A stretch of 64,000 nucleotides of DNA from Pseudomonadota bacterium (GCA_025352885.1 JANXRZ010000062.1:1-64000), one strand, 5' to 3'. Counted from the first letter of the stretch, positions 24,980 to 34,154 are shown. The notes: a model not told the origin generated them from the sequence alone. Numbers and translations are program-made.

Positions 24980-27196
24980 CTATTTGGTCTTGAATGCGGT
25001 TACCCCGTCCCAGTCGGGTCCGGGCCGGCTGGCCCGCATCTCCGAAATGCGGCCCGAATATTCCTGGTAAAGCTTGTGTTCCGGGCGCATCCGCTTGAGA
25101 TCGACGAGCGTGCGCTCCGCTGCGTCCCAATCCTGCGCCCGGTATTGGCCCAGGCACTGGTGCCACAGGCCGATTTCGACGAGCAGGTCGGCGCTGACGG
25201 ACCCTTCAACGCCCACCGCCTCATAAATGGCCACAGGCTCGTCTTTCCCCTTCACCCGGACCTTGTCCAGTTCACGAAAAACACCGTCCGTCACCAAGGC
25301 CCGCGTCGCTTGCCCGACGATGATGCCTACGCCGTATACCCGAGTGAGCGCTTCCAGCCTTGAGCCAAGGTTCACGGCGTCGCCCATTACGGTGTAGGCA
25401 CGCCGCACTTTTGACCCCATGTCCCCAACGCTCATCGTTCCGCTGTTGAGCCCGATCCCGATTCGAATCGGCGGCCAGCCGCGAGCGCCCACCAGCTTGT
25501 TGATCTCGAGAAGCCTCGCCTGCATCGCAAGCGCTGCAAGCACACCTTGCCGGGCATGTTCTGCATCATCGACCGGCGCTCCCCAGAACGCCATGATCGC
25601 GTCGCCGATGTACTTGTCGAGCGTTCCGCGATGCTCCCGGATAACCAGGCTCATTGAAGTCAGGTATTCGTTGATGAACGCAGAGAGATCCTTGGGGTTC
25701 AAGGCCTCGGAGATAGACGTGAAGCCAACGATATCCGAGAAGAGAACGGTCAGCTGCTCGCTGCGTCCTTCCATGCTGTATTTCTCGGGGTTCTCGGCCA
25801 TCTTATTTACGAGCTCGGGCGGGACATATTGCCCAAACAGCTCGGTGAACTGGCGCTTCGTGCGCGATTCGACAAAGTACCCGTAGGCCATGTTTATGGT
25901 GAACAATGCAACGGTCATCAAGAGTGATGAAGCGAGCGGCAGAACGAGGTCGGCTTGCGTCCACACAGCGATGTTCAGCGCCATGATCAAACCCATGGCC
26001 GCAAGGGACACGCCAATTGCCCTCAGCGGGCTCAGGACGGGCATTAGGAAGGCGAGCGTCAATCCCCCGACGAGAAGCAGGACCACCTCCGCTCCAACTA
26101 TGTAGGCAGGCTTCTGCTTGATCGTTCGGTCCAGCATGCCGCTGATAAGGTTGGCATGGATTTCGACCCCCGGATACACGCTTCCTACGGGCGTTGAGCG
26201 CTGGTCGAGCAGGCCCGGAGCGGTTGTACCGACGATCGCGATGCGGCCTTTGAGGGAGTCCGCCGGGATGCGATCGTTGATCACATCCGCGAGCGATACA
26301 TACCGGAAACTGAACTTTTCGCCGCGGTACGGCACCAGGGCGCTTGCCGTCTCGTCTACGGGAATGACGAGCGCGCCGACCTTGAGCCACTCAAGGCCTG
26401 AACCATCCCGCTGCAAAGCATTCTCGGATGGATATCCGGGCTCGATCTTGGGAAAGCCAAGCAATGTACGCACCACGGCGAGAGAAATGGATTCGTAATA
26501 ATCGCCGTTGTATTCAGCGAGCATCGGTACACGCCTCACCACCCCATCAAAATCCACGACCGGATTGAAATGGCCCGCGCTCGCTGCGCTCCTCTGGAAT
26601 TGGGGAAGGTTGCCGCCGTATCCGGCCCACGAGGTGAACGTAACGTCATGCCCGGCGAATGAGCCGGCTGGCAATACGGGTGCGGGAATCGCAGCGATCT
26701 TCTCTGCGTTCTTATTGCTGTTCAGGTAGTAGCCAAGCACAACCGGCCGCCCCTTTATCGCATTGGCGAACAGCGCATCGTTGTCCAACTGGGGACGCAG
26801 CTTGCCGTATGTTTCTGCAAATGCAGGGACCTGCCGAAACTCGTTGGTTGCGAGTTCGTCAAGCCGCTTGATGCCGGAACTGAAGTCCGGCTCTGCAAAG
26901 ACGACATCAAAGGCTACAACGGAGATCTGGTACCGGTCGAAGAGTTGGGTGATGAGCCGGGCCATTACGTCGCGCGGCCAGGGCCATCGGGCGACTTCCT
27001 TCAGGCTTCTTTCATCGATATCCAGGATGACGATACGATCATCGATGCCGCGTGGCATCGTGAGGTTCAGCCGGGCATCGTAGATGATGTGGTCGAGTTG
27101 GGAAACAATCCCGACCTGGTAGATCTTGGCGGCGTGGCCGATGAAGAATAAGACGATTAAAAGGCCGAGCGAGATCCGGACCAAACGTTGCCTCAC
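24980..27196 (-). CDS. CHASE2-domain adenylate/guanylate cyclase
   Basis: 738 residues. An N-terminal membrane helix is followed by an extracytoplasmic CHASE2 domain (about residues 30-335, with DDRIVILDIDERSL and RWPWPRDV). A cluster of three membrane helices follows (about 345-425), then a class III cyclase catalytic domain (about 465-645): LFSDIVGFTSISE and DKYIGDAIMAFWGAP supply the metal-binding Asp residues. A short TPR-like tail ends the protein. It makes cAMP or cGMP in response to a periplasmic signal; the base specificity cannot be decided by eye. It lies between the FHA gene and the GAF-ATPase gene on the same strand. Confidence 0.88.
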   Translation of the reverse strand: MRQRLVRISLGLLIVLFFIGHAAKIYQVGIVSQLDHIIYDARLNLTMPRGIDDRIVILDIDERSLKEVARWPWPRDVMARLITQLFDRYQISVVAFDVVFAEPDFSSGIKRLDELATNEFRQVPAFAETYGKLRPQLDNDALFANAIKGRPVVLGYYLNSNKNAEKIAAIPAPVLPAGSFAGHDVTFTSWAGYGGNLPQFQRSAASAGHFNPVVDFDGVVRRVPMLAEYNGDYYESISLAVVRTLLGFPKIEPGYPSENALQRDGSGLEWLKVGALVIPVDETASALVPYRGEKFSFRYVSLADVINDRIPADSLKGRIAIVGTTAPGLLDQRSTPVGSVYPGVEIHANLISGMLDRTIKQKPAYIVGAEVVLLLVGGLTLAFLMPVLSPLRAIGVSLAAMGLIMALNIAVWTQADLVLPLASSLLMTVALFTINMAYGYFVESRTKRQFTELFGQYVPPELVNKMAENPEKYSMEGRSEQLTVLFSDIVGFTSISEALNPKDLSAFINEYLTSMSLVIREHRGTLDKYIGDAIMAFWGAPVDDAEHARQGVLAALAMQARLLEINKLVGARGWPPIRIGIGLNSGTMSVGDMGSKVRRAYTVMGDAVNLGSRLEALTRVYGVGIIVGQATRALVTDGVFRELDKVRVKGKDEPVAIYEAVGVEGSVSADLLVEIGLWHQCLGQYRAQDWDAAERTLVDLKRMRPEHKLYQEYSGRISEMRASRPGPDWDGVTAFKTK

Positions 27197-27230
27197 TTTG
27201 CCTCCCGGCTTTTGGCCGGAGCCCGCCGAA

Positions 27231-28028
27231 TCACGCCTTGATGAAGAATTCCATCTTTACGCCGGCCAGTTCGATGAGGTCATGATCCTTCAATGCACAC
27301 GGCGCAGTCCCGATTGCATTTCCATTGACCGACGGCTGGTTCGCGCCTTCGACGTGCGTGATGAAATATCCTTGCGGGCGACGGGTAAGCACAGCAACTT
27401 GCACACCGGGCTTGCCGAGCGTCGTCAGCGGCTTCGTCAATTCGAGTTCCTTACCGGCACTGGCACCCGAAATAATCTGGATTGCGCCAAGTGGTTGTCC
27501 GGGGCGTGGGGCGGCGACGGCCGCCGGGGCCGGGGCGCCTGCCGGCTTCGCGGCCAGGCCTGCGGACTGCGCTGCGGTTCCGACAGCCTGCAGGGCCGCC
27601 ACGCGCGCCGCCTCTGCGGCCAGGGGTTGCGCCCCACCGGCAGCCATCGCCTTTGCCTGCTCGGCCGCTGCGCGCATGGCCGACGGCCTGAGAACCATTG
27701 TCTTTTCGAAGTCGGCCTTTTCGGCAGGCTGCGCCGCTCCAGGCTCCGCGATGTACTTGAGCTTGTACTTACCCAATTCGACTACGTCGTTGTTCTGCAG
27801 GAAGTGCTTCTTCACGGTATTGCCGTTGACCAGCGTGCCGTTCGTGCTTCCGAGGTCTTCAAGGAACGAATCGTTCAGGATGGTGACGATCACCGCATGC
27901 TCGCCGCTCACTGCGAGGTTATCGATCTGGATGTCGTTGTGCGGCTTGCGGCCGACGGTGGTCCGTTCCTTCGTCAAGGGTATTTCCTTGAGCACCAGGC
28001 CATCCATGCTGAGAATCAGTTTCGCCAT
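27231..28028 (-). CDS. Double FHA-domain protein
   Basis: 265 residues. The first FHA domain (about residues 18-95) has the full phosphothreonine-binding core: GRKPHNDI, SGEHAVI, and LGSTNGTLVNG. An Ala/Pro-rich linker of about 90 residues leads to a second, weaker FHA-like domain (about 195-262) that keeps SVNGNAIG but lacks the GR and SxxH residues. FHA proteins bind phosphothreonine marks made by Ser/Thr kinases; the kinase and its PP2C phosphatase are encoded just upstream. It is the likely adaptor of this signalling module. Confidence 0.88.
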   Translation of the reverse strand: MAKLILSMDGLVLKEIPLTKERTTVGRKPHNDIQIDNLAVSGEHAVIVTILNDSFLEDLGSTNGTLVNGNTVKKHFLQNNDVVELGKYKLKYIAEPGAAQPAEKADFEKTMVLRPSAMRAAAEQAKAMAAGGAQPLAAEAARVAALQAVGTAAQSAGLAAKPAGAPAPAAVAAPRPGQPLGAIQIISGASAGKELELTKPLTTLGKPGVQVAVLTRRPQGYFITHVEGANQPSVNGNAIGTAPCALKDHDLIELAGVKMEFFIKA

Positions 28029-28044
28029 AACAGACCCCGAAAGG

Positions 28045-28866
28045 TTATTTTAACCACGCAAAAAATTTCGACATTACGCCGCGCGCAGCCGGATATTCCT
28101 TCAGGACTCGCACGAGGATGACGGAAACGTTGTCGCGCCCTCCGTTGTCGTTCGCCATCTGCACCAGCTGCTGGGTGGCCAGCTTGAGGTTACCGCCAAG
28201 CATTGAAAGCGTCATGCTGATGTCCTCATCCGAAACCATGTCGCATAGTCCGTCCGAGCACAGCAGGTAGATGTCGCCGACTACTGATTCGTATTCGTGG
28301 ATCTCCGGCTCGACTGTCGGATCGATTCCCAGCGCTTTGGTTACGAGATTCTTGTGGGCCGCCGTCTTCGCTTGCTCGGCAGTGATCAGCCCCGAGTCGA
28401 TCTGCTCCTGAAGCAGAGAATGATCCCGGGTCACTTGGGAAAACGTGCCGTCGCGCATCCGGTAAACACGCGAGTCGCCGAGATGGCCGACCATGACCTT
28501 GTTGTCGTAGAAAAGACAGACAATCAGGGTCGTGCCCATCCCCGAGTACTGGGGCTGGTTCTGCGCGGCCTGGTAGATCGACGTGTTGGCCTTTAGGATC
28601 TGCTCGCGGACGATCCTGGTTGCCAGGATTTTTCCGTCTTCGCCTATGTCGTACGGCTGGACATTCGTTAGAACCTGCGCAATCTCCGTGGTAATCACGG
28701 TCGTCGCCATGCCGCTCGCGACCTCCCCCGCGTTATAGCCGCCCATTCCGTCAGCGAGCACGACAAGCCCGTTATCCGGATCCGAGGCGATCGAATCCTC
28801 ATTGTGAGAGCGCACCATCCCAGGATCGGTGGCGCTTGTAATCTCGAGTATCTGCGAAAGGTCCAT
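28045..28866 (-). CDS. PP2C-family Ser/Thr protein phosphatase (Stp1-like)
   Basis: 273 residues, typical of bacterial PP2C. The metal-coordinating motifs are present: SHNEDSIASD near the start, VLADGMGGYNAGEVAS, LCSDGLCDMVSDEDI and GGRDNVSVIL. It removes phosphate from Ser/Thr residues in an Mg/Mn-dependent way, and its natural opponent is the kinase 8 bases upstream. The FHA gene follows after 16 bases. There is no membrane helix. Confidence 0.92.
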   Translation of the reverse strand: MDLSQILEITSATDPGMVRSHNEDSIASDPDNGLVVLADGMGGYNAGEVASGMATTVITTEIAQVLTNVQPYDIGEDGKILATRIVREQILKANTSIYQAAQNQPQYSGMGTTLIVCLFYDNKVMVGHLGDSRVYRMRDGTFSQVTRDHSLLQEQIDSGLITAEQAKTAAHKNLVTKALGIDPTVEPEIHEYESVVGDIYLLCSDGLCDMVSDEDISMTLSMLGGNLKLATQQLVQMANDNGGRDNVSVILVRVLKEYPAARGVMSKFFAWLK

Positions 28867-28874
28867 TACGTCGC

Positions 28875-31532
28875 TTAAAGTTGGATGTCTACGGCGATTG
28901 AAGCAGATTCTGATGGGGGCGTCGCCGTGCCGCTCGCTGCCAGGCGCAGAGCCGCTGCGAAGTCTTCGCCCGTCTGGAATCGATTATCCGGCTCTTTCTC
29001 CATCGCGCGATTGAGGAACGCAACAACCCCAGAGGGTACATTGGGATTGATGGACTGGATATCGGCCGGAGGTTCGCTCGAAATGTTGAACATCAGCCGG
29101 CCCATCGAACTTCCTTCGAACGGCAGCTTGCCGCACATCATCTGGTAGAGCGTTCCGGCCAGTGAAAAGAGGTCCGACCGCCCGTCGATCTTCTGTCCGG
29201 CCAGCTGTTCGGGCGACATATAGGAAGGGGTGCCAAGGACCATTCCGGTCTTCGTTTTGGAGCTGTCGGTGAGACGGGCAATGCCAAAGTCGGTCACTTT
29301 TACGGTGTCGCTTTCAAGGTGGTACATGATGTTCGCCGGCTTAATGTCGCGATGTACCACACCCTGCTTATGCGCATATCCCAAGGCATCGGCGGTACGC
29401 GCAATGATGGAAATTACCTTCTCGATCGGGAGCAGGGCGCCGGTTTTCGTATACGGGCCCAGGTCCCCTCCCTTTAGGAGTTCCATTGCAATGAACGCTA
29501 GGTTCTGCGCCTCCCCGGCATCGTAGATCGTTACGATATTCTGGTGCGCGAGCCGTCCTGCCGTTTCAGCCTCGCGAAAGAAGCGCTCCTTCACTTCCGC
29601 GAGCTCTTCGGGCTCGAATTCCTGCGCCAGGGCCATCGTCTTGATCGCGACGACCCTGCCGATCTTTGGATCCCTACCCTGGTACACAACCCCCATTGCC
29701 CCCTTGCCCAGTTCTTTTTCGACCTCGTACCGACCGAGCATCTGCTTTTCAGTGGACGGCGCAGCCGGCACCGAAGCGGCCTTTTCCGTGGCGGCGTTCG
29801 CTCCACCCGCAGTCCCACCGCCACCGACTTTGAGTGCGCCCGACCCTGCACTTCCGAGGATAACCGTTTCCGACGCGTGTTTGGAGGATGAAAGCCTCGT
29901 TTCCAGGTCCCTGTACTTGGGATTGTGAGCGGCCATGTGCCGAAACACGGTCTCCGCCTTGGCGGGCTGGCGTTTTTTCTCAAAGTCCAGTCCGAGCACG
30001 TAGAGGTTATCCATCAACGCGTCAGAGAGCGGTACGGCGCGAAATTTGTCCCAAGCCATGTCGAGTTGGCCTTGGCCCTGATACGCAAGGGCCAGCATCC
30101 TGCTCGACTCCGCTGAGCCCTCATCCGACTTGCCCTTGGCCGCATGGCCGCTTCCGCTACGTTTCGCGGTCAGGGCAGCTTGTCCAGCCAATAGCAGGCC
30201 GCAAGAAGCGACGAGCTGGATCAGGATTCCCTGGGTGGTGATCAGCATCCAGTGCAATGCCAGCAGCCCCATCAGGATGCCGGCCGTAACCGCCCAGCCT
30301 TGCGCCATTCCCAAACGGGGGAGCAACAGGATCAGGTACGCCGCGATGAGTGCAAATACCGCGTACTCCGCAATCCAGCCCCACGCAGGCACTGAAACAT
30401 AATGGCCTTGCAGGATTGCGGAAACTGAATTTGCCAGGACAAACACGGGAGGGGTCGTCCTGGACACTGGCGTTGCCACATTGAAACTGCCATCCGACGT
30501 GGTCGCCCCTACTAGAACGATTTTGCCAGCAAATTTTTTCGCGGCGTCAACCTTGCCGGAATAGACGTCAAGGAACGAATCGGTCTGGAATGGGGGCTTC
30601 CCATCCCTGGTCTGGTAAAAATAGGGACGCAGTCCCAACGCCTGATCTGTGCCGACCTTCAGGTCACCAAGCATGAGTGCATCAGACGACGAAACCGTGA
30701 ATTTCGCCACGGTTACATCAAGGCTCCTTGCCGCCACCGACGCCGCAACGGAAGGATAGAGGCGATCGAGATAGCGAACCAGCAGCGGCTCCGAACGCAC
30801 GACACCATCGGCGTCCGCCGTCCTGTTCAAGTGACCTAGTGCTGCGGCGGCACTCCCGATTGTTTCAGTCGGTGCTCGAGCCGCCAAAGCTTTGGGAGCG
30901 GGCAGTGCGTCCGATGCAGGCAAGGCGCTCCGCTTTGCGTAATCTGGCAGCGGCTTTCCCGGCCTGCCTGAGTCGGCAAAGGAAAATGACATCGGAAGCA
31001 CCACGTTCCCCGCTCGCGCGACGCTTTCACCAAACCTGCGGTCCCCATTGAGCGCCCCCTCTGCTTCCCGAAGCAGCGCCACAAACGGGACGACCTCGCC
31101 AATCGCTGCTTGCGGAGGAGGAGCAGAAGCAGCATCGGACGAGGTACCTTGTGCGCCCGGGTTTGCCTGGGCAGGGACCGCGATCCCGGCCATTTCCAGC
31201 ATTTTCGCGACGTACTTGTAGCCTGGATCGCTCTGAGGCTCCGCAAATGGGATCGTTATCGCCACCACCTTCGCCTTTGCGCCGGCGAGGATATCGACCA
31301 TTTTTGCGTGTGCGTCGCGCCCTAAGGGAAACTGACCGAGGGCTTCTACCGTTGCGTCGTCGATTGCAACTACGGCAATGCGGTCACTAGGTAGATGCGA
31401 CGACGAAGAAACGCCCAAGTCATAAGCCATGCGTTCCAAAGTCCGGAAGGCCCCGGCGGAGGCGAGAGCCAACGTGACCAGCGCGACCACAAGGCCGAAA
31501 AACCAGTCGGTCTTCCAGAAGCCGGATTTCAT
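28875..31532 (-). CDS. CHASE2-domain Ser/Thr protein kinase
   Basis: 885 residues from ATG 31532, which has GGGAGAG upstream; a longer frame to 31634 gives a non-membrane leader and is rejected. Order: one N-terminal membrane helix, extracytoplasmic CHASE2 domain (about residues 35-380), two or three membrane helices (about 395-475), a short TPR-like segment, then a C-terminal Hanks-type kinase (about 600-860). The kinase has the Gly loop (ELGKGAMGVVYQG), VVAIK lysine, HRDIKPANI catalytic loop (Asp near 729), DFGIAR and the SPEQL activation end, so it should be active. The kinase is at the C-terminus with the sensor first, opposite to PknB/PrkC proteins. Confidence 0.9.
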   Translation of the reverse strand: MKSGFWKTDWFFGLVVALVTLALASAGAFRTLERMAYDLGVSSSSHLPSDRIAVVAIDDATVEALGQFPLGRDAHAKMVDILAGAKAKVVAITIPFAEPQSDPGYKYVAKMLEMAGIAVPAQANPGAQGTSSDAASAPPPQAAIGEVVPFVALLREAEGALNGDRRFGESVARAGNVVLPMSFSFADSGRPGKPLPDYAKRSALPASDALPAPKALAARAPTETIGSAAAALGHLNRTADADGVVRSEPLLVRYLDRLYPSVAASVAARSLDVTVAKFTVSSSDALMLGDLKVGTDQALGLRPYFYQTRDGKPPFQTDSFLDVYSGKVDAAKKFAGKIVLVGATTSDGSFNVATPVSRTTPPVFVLANSVSAILQGHYVSVPAWGWIAEYAVFALIAAYLILLLPRLGMAQGWAVTAGILMGLLALHWMLITTQGILIQLVASCGLLLAGQAALTAKRSGSGHAAKGKSDEGSAESSRMLALAYQGQGQLDMAWDKFRAVPLSDALMDNLYVLGLDFEKKRQPAKAETVFRHMAAHNPKYRDLETRLSSSKHASETVILGSAGSGALKVGGGGTAGGANAATEKAASVPAAPSTEKQMLGRYEVEKELGKGAMGVVYQGRDPKIGRVVAIKTMALAQEFEPEELAEVKERFFREAETAGRLAHQNIVTIYDAGEAQNLAFIAMELLKGGDLGPYTKTGALLPIEKVISIIARTADALGYAHKQGVVHRDIKPANIMYHLESDTVKVTDFGIARLTDSSKTKTGMVLGTPSYMSPEQLAGQKIDGRSDLFSLAGTLYQMMCGKLPFEGSSMGRLMFNISSEPPADIQSINPNVPSGVVAFLNRAMEKEPDNRFQTGEDFAAALRLAASGTATPPSESASIAVDIQL

Positions 31533-31780
31533 GGGCTCTCCCTGGTCTTTTTCTTTGGCTGTCGGGGCGGGCGAACGAGGCAAAATTCTACGCGTACAAG
31601 CAGCGGAATGCAGGCGAATTCCCTGTGGATTCAACCGTAATCGGCCCTACTTTCCGGTTTGAGATCTCTACTTCCGGCGTTGGGTCGGCTTGTTGTATGC
31701 GCTCTTTTGGCCCAGTTCCCCCTTGCTAAATCGTAGCGGCCCCGGACAACCCTTCAGAAAACAGAAGCCTAATCACCATT

Positions 31781-31798
31781 CTTACAGTTAAGTGTAAG
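31781..31798. promoter_or_regulatory. 18-bp inverted repeat upstream of the kinase operon
   Basis: CTTACA-GTTAAG-TGTAAG has perfect 6-bp arms around a 6-bp spacer, about 250 bp upstream of the kinase ATG. The AT-rich surroundings and the arm spacing fit an operator for a dimeric regulator. No matching regulator gene is recognised nearby. Confidence 0.3.
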
Positions 31799-31840
31799 GT
31801 CAGTCAAATATTTTCGAGTTTTCAGGGACGTGCGATCACC

Positions 31841-31865
31841 CGTCCCGCCGCAGTCGTGCGGGACG
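31841..31865. terminator. GC-rich hairpin after the oxalate operon
   Basis: CGTCCCGC and GCGGGACG form a perfect 8-bp stem around a 9-base loop, 22 bases past the stop of the formyltransferase gene (minus strand). There is no T-run behind it, so it may be a Rho-dependent end or an mRNA 3' stabiliser, not a classical intrinsic terminator. Confidence 0.4.
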
Positions 31866-31887
31866 CAAACGGCTGCTCAAACGGCGT

Positions 31888-32820
31888 TCAGGTACCTAGC
31901 AATGTTCCGGGCTTGATGCCTGCGGTAGCTGCGAGGTCGGTCGCTGTGACCTTTTTGCCATCGCCAAGCTTTGCCTTGAGGATTTCGATTCGCCCGCCTT
32001 GCGCGGTCACGCTGAAACCCTGCGCGGAAATTTCGGCTACTTCGCCGATCTTGCCCTTGACGCCGCCAAATGTGCGCACTGGAAGCTTGCGCGCGTCGAA
32101 AAGCTGGAGCTTTACGCCGTTCAGGGTCGTCCATGCACCGGGCGCCGGATTGCAACCCCTGATGACGTTGTAAACGAAGTCGACATGGTTGGCCCAGTTG
32201 ATGCGCGCTTCGGCTTCGCGGCACCAGCCTTCGTAGCTTGCCTGGGATTCGTCCTGGACGACCTCCCGATGCTTTCCTGCCATCACCAGATCGGCCGCTT
32301 CGAGCATTGCGGCGACACCCATCGGAAAGAGCCGGTCGAAATAGACGGTTCCCAGTGTGTCGTCGGGACTGATTGGCGTCTCCTTTTGCAGGATCACCTC
32401 GCCCTCGTCCAGGCCGTCGTTCGGCCGGAATATGGTCAGCCCTGTTTTTGTCTCACCTTTGATGATCGGCCAGTTTATGGAAGACGGTCCGCGGAATTTT
32501 GGCAATAACGAAGGGTGGTACTGGATCGTGCCGTTCTTCGGGATCTTGACGAACTCCTGCGGCGCGAATTGGAGAACGAAAGCCATGATCCCTATATCGA
32601 CGCCAAGCGATTTCAGCTTTTCGTGCGCCTCGGGTGTCTTGAGCGACGGGTACTGAAACACCTGCACGCCCTTTTCCTGGGCCGCTACCTTGAGGGCGTC
32701 CGCGCGTGCGCCGGCTTTCTCGGGCGCGCAGAAAACGCCCGCGACGGTGTCGCCGCGAGCAAGGAAAGCCTCCAGCACTGCTTTGCCGAAATCCTGCTGT
32801 CCAATGATTGCGATTTTCAT
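31888..32820 (-). CDS. 10-formyl-THF hydrolase-like formyltransferase
   Basis: 310 residues from ATG 32820, one base after the frc stop. It belongs to the formyl_trans_N/C family. IQYHPSLLPKFRGPSSINW, DDTLGTVYFDRLFPMG, SYEGWCREEA-like and WIRG/VIRGCNPAPGAWT regions follow the N-terminal hydrolase domain of 10-formyltetrahydrofolate dehydrogenase (ALDH1L1) more closely than methionyl-tRNA formyltransferase. The catalytic His (YHPS) and Asp (DGLDEG) are present. Family chemistry is formyl transfer from 10-formyl-THF. In an operon with oxc and frc, and a regulon with formate-THF ligase, it may hydrolyse 10-formyl-THF or move formyl groups between CoA and THF; that is inference. A second fmt copy is the alternative. 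Confidence 0.75.
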   Translation of the reverse strand: MKIAIIGQQDFGKAVLEAFLARGDTVAGVFCAPEKAGARADALKVAAQEKGVQVFQYPSLKTPEAHEKLKSLGVDIGIMAFVLQFAPQEFVKIPKNGTIQYHPSLLPKFRGPSSINWPIIKGETKTGLTIFRPNDGLDEGEVILQKETPISPDDTLGTVYFDRLFPMGVAAMLEAADLVMAGKHREVVQDESQASYEGWCREAEARINWANHVDFVYNVIRGCNPAPGAWTTLNGVKLQLFDARKLPVRTFGGVKGKIGEVAEISAQGFSVTAQGGRIEILKAKLGDGKKVTATDLAATAGIKPGTLLGT

Positions 32821-32821
32821 G

Positions 32822-34093
32822 TCAGGCAGCCTTTTTGGGGGGCGATGAAAGAGCGCCGGCCTTCTTGAGCGCGCCGATTTTTGACTCGTCATAGCCAAGC
32901 ACAGTCTTGAGTACCTCGTCCGTATGCTCTCCCAGCAGTGGACTGCGCTCGATCTTCGCTGGCGAAGCGGACAACTTTATCGGCATGCCGACATTCCACC
33001 ATTTGCCTCGCTGAGGATGGTCGATCTCCACATACATCTCCCGGCCGCGAATATGCTCATCCGTCGCCAGGTCTTCGGTGGACATGATGGGACCGCACGG
33101 CACATCGAGTGGATTGAGGATCGCCATGAATTCGCGTTTCGTATAGTTGGACGCAAACTTGGTCAGCAGCGTCCATAAGAGGCTCTGGTTCTTGCGGCGC
33201 TCCGCAATTGTCGCCAGACGTACATCGCTCACCAGGTCAGGCATGCCCACATCCGGCCCTATCCTTTTCGCAAGCGCCGTCCAGACCGCCTCCTGCACCA
33301 CGACATAAAGCCAATCGTTCGCACCATGCGGCTTGCAATGGATGGCGTTGCCAAGTTGCCCGCCCCCCGAGTCGTTGCCTGCGCGCGGCACTTCACCCAT
33401 GCCTTGATATGTCGGCACTGAGTATTCAGGAAGTGCGCCGCGCGTCAGGCGCTGGTGGTCGCGGAACTTCACCCGGCAAAGGTTCATAACGCCGTCCATC
33501 ATGGCCACCTCCACGTACTGGCCTTCGCCCGTGCGGTTAGCCTGATGCAAGGCAGCAAGCAGGCCGATTGCAAGGTGCAGGCCGGTTCCGGAGTCGCCGA
33601 TCTGTGCCCCCGTTACGAACGGCGCCCCTTCGGGAAGACCTGTAGTGCTCATCGCCCCGCCCATCGCCTGGGCGACGTTTTCATACGCCTTGAAATCCGC
33701 ATAAGGTCCGGAGGAGCCGAATCCCTTGATGGAACCCATCACAATCTTCGGGTTGACCTCGTGGATCTTTTCCCAGGTGAACCCGAATCGATCCAGCACG
33801 CCGGGCCCGAAATTCTCCATGACGATGTCGCACTTTTTCAACAAGTCGACAAAGATCGATTTACCTTCTTCAGTCTTCATGTTGACGGTTATCGATCGCT
33901 TGTTGCAGTTCAGCATGGTGAAGTAGAGGCTGTCCGCATTGGGCACGTCCCGCAACTGGCCGCGAGTCGCATCGCCTTGCGGCGGCTCGAACTTGATTAC
34001 GTCCGCGCCCATCCAGGCGAGCAGTTGCGAACAGGTCGGGCCAGCCTGCACGTGGGTCATATCGAGGATGCGGACGCCTTTCAGTGCTTCCAT
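32822..34093 (-). CDS. frc: Formyl-CoA:oxalate CoA-transferase
   Basis: 423 residues from ATG 34093 (GGAG 8 bases upstream; a TTG 12 bases earlier is rejected). It is a family III CoA-transferase close to Oxalobacter formigenes Frc: THVQAGPTCSQLL, NADSLYFTMLNCNKRSI and ENFGPGVLDRFGFTWE are near-identical blocks. The catalytic Asp is D167 in QIGDSGTG (Asp169 in O. formigenes). It moves CoA from formyl-CoA to oxalate, yielding oxalyl-CoA and formate. It follows oxc by 61 bases and is followed after one base by the formyltransferase. Confidence 0.93.
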   Translation of the reverse strand: MEALKGVRILDMTHVQAGPTCSQLLAWMGADVIKFEPPQGDATRGQLRDVPNADSLYFTMLNCNKRSITVNMKTEEGKSIFVDLLKKCDIVMENFGPGVLDRFGFTWEKIHEVNPKIVMGSIKGFGSSGPYADFKAYENVAQAMGGAMSTTGLPEGAPFVTGAQIGDSGTGLHLAIGLLAALHQANRTGEGQYVEVAMMDGVMNLCRVKFRDHQRLTRGALPEYSVPTYQGMGEVPRAGNDSGGGQLGNAIHCKPHGANDWLYVVVQEAVWTALAKRIGPDVGMPDLVSDVRLATIAERRKNQSLLWTLLTKFASNYTKREFMAILNPLDVPCGPIMSTEDLATDEHIRGREMYVEIDHPQRGKWWNVGMPIKLSASPAKIERSPLLGEHTDEVLKTVLGYDESKIGALKKAGALSSPPKKAA

Positions 34094-34154
34094 GCTTTTC
34101 TCCAAGAATTCCGGTCGGCAGGCGAAACGAAAACCACCCGTTCGCCTGGTTCGC

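Larger units (their letters stand above)
31533..31887. other. 355-bp gene-free stretch upstream of the kinase operon
   Basis: No supported gene lies here. It is less GC-rich than the neighbours, especially around 31770-31830, and must contain the promoter of the kinase operon and the 3' end of the oxalate operon. Two inverted repeats stand out and are listed separately. I see no convincing -35/-10 pair or sigma-54 motif. Confidence 0.6.
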
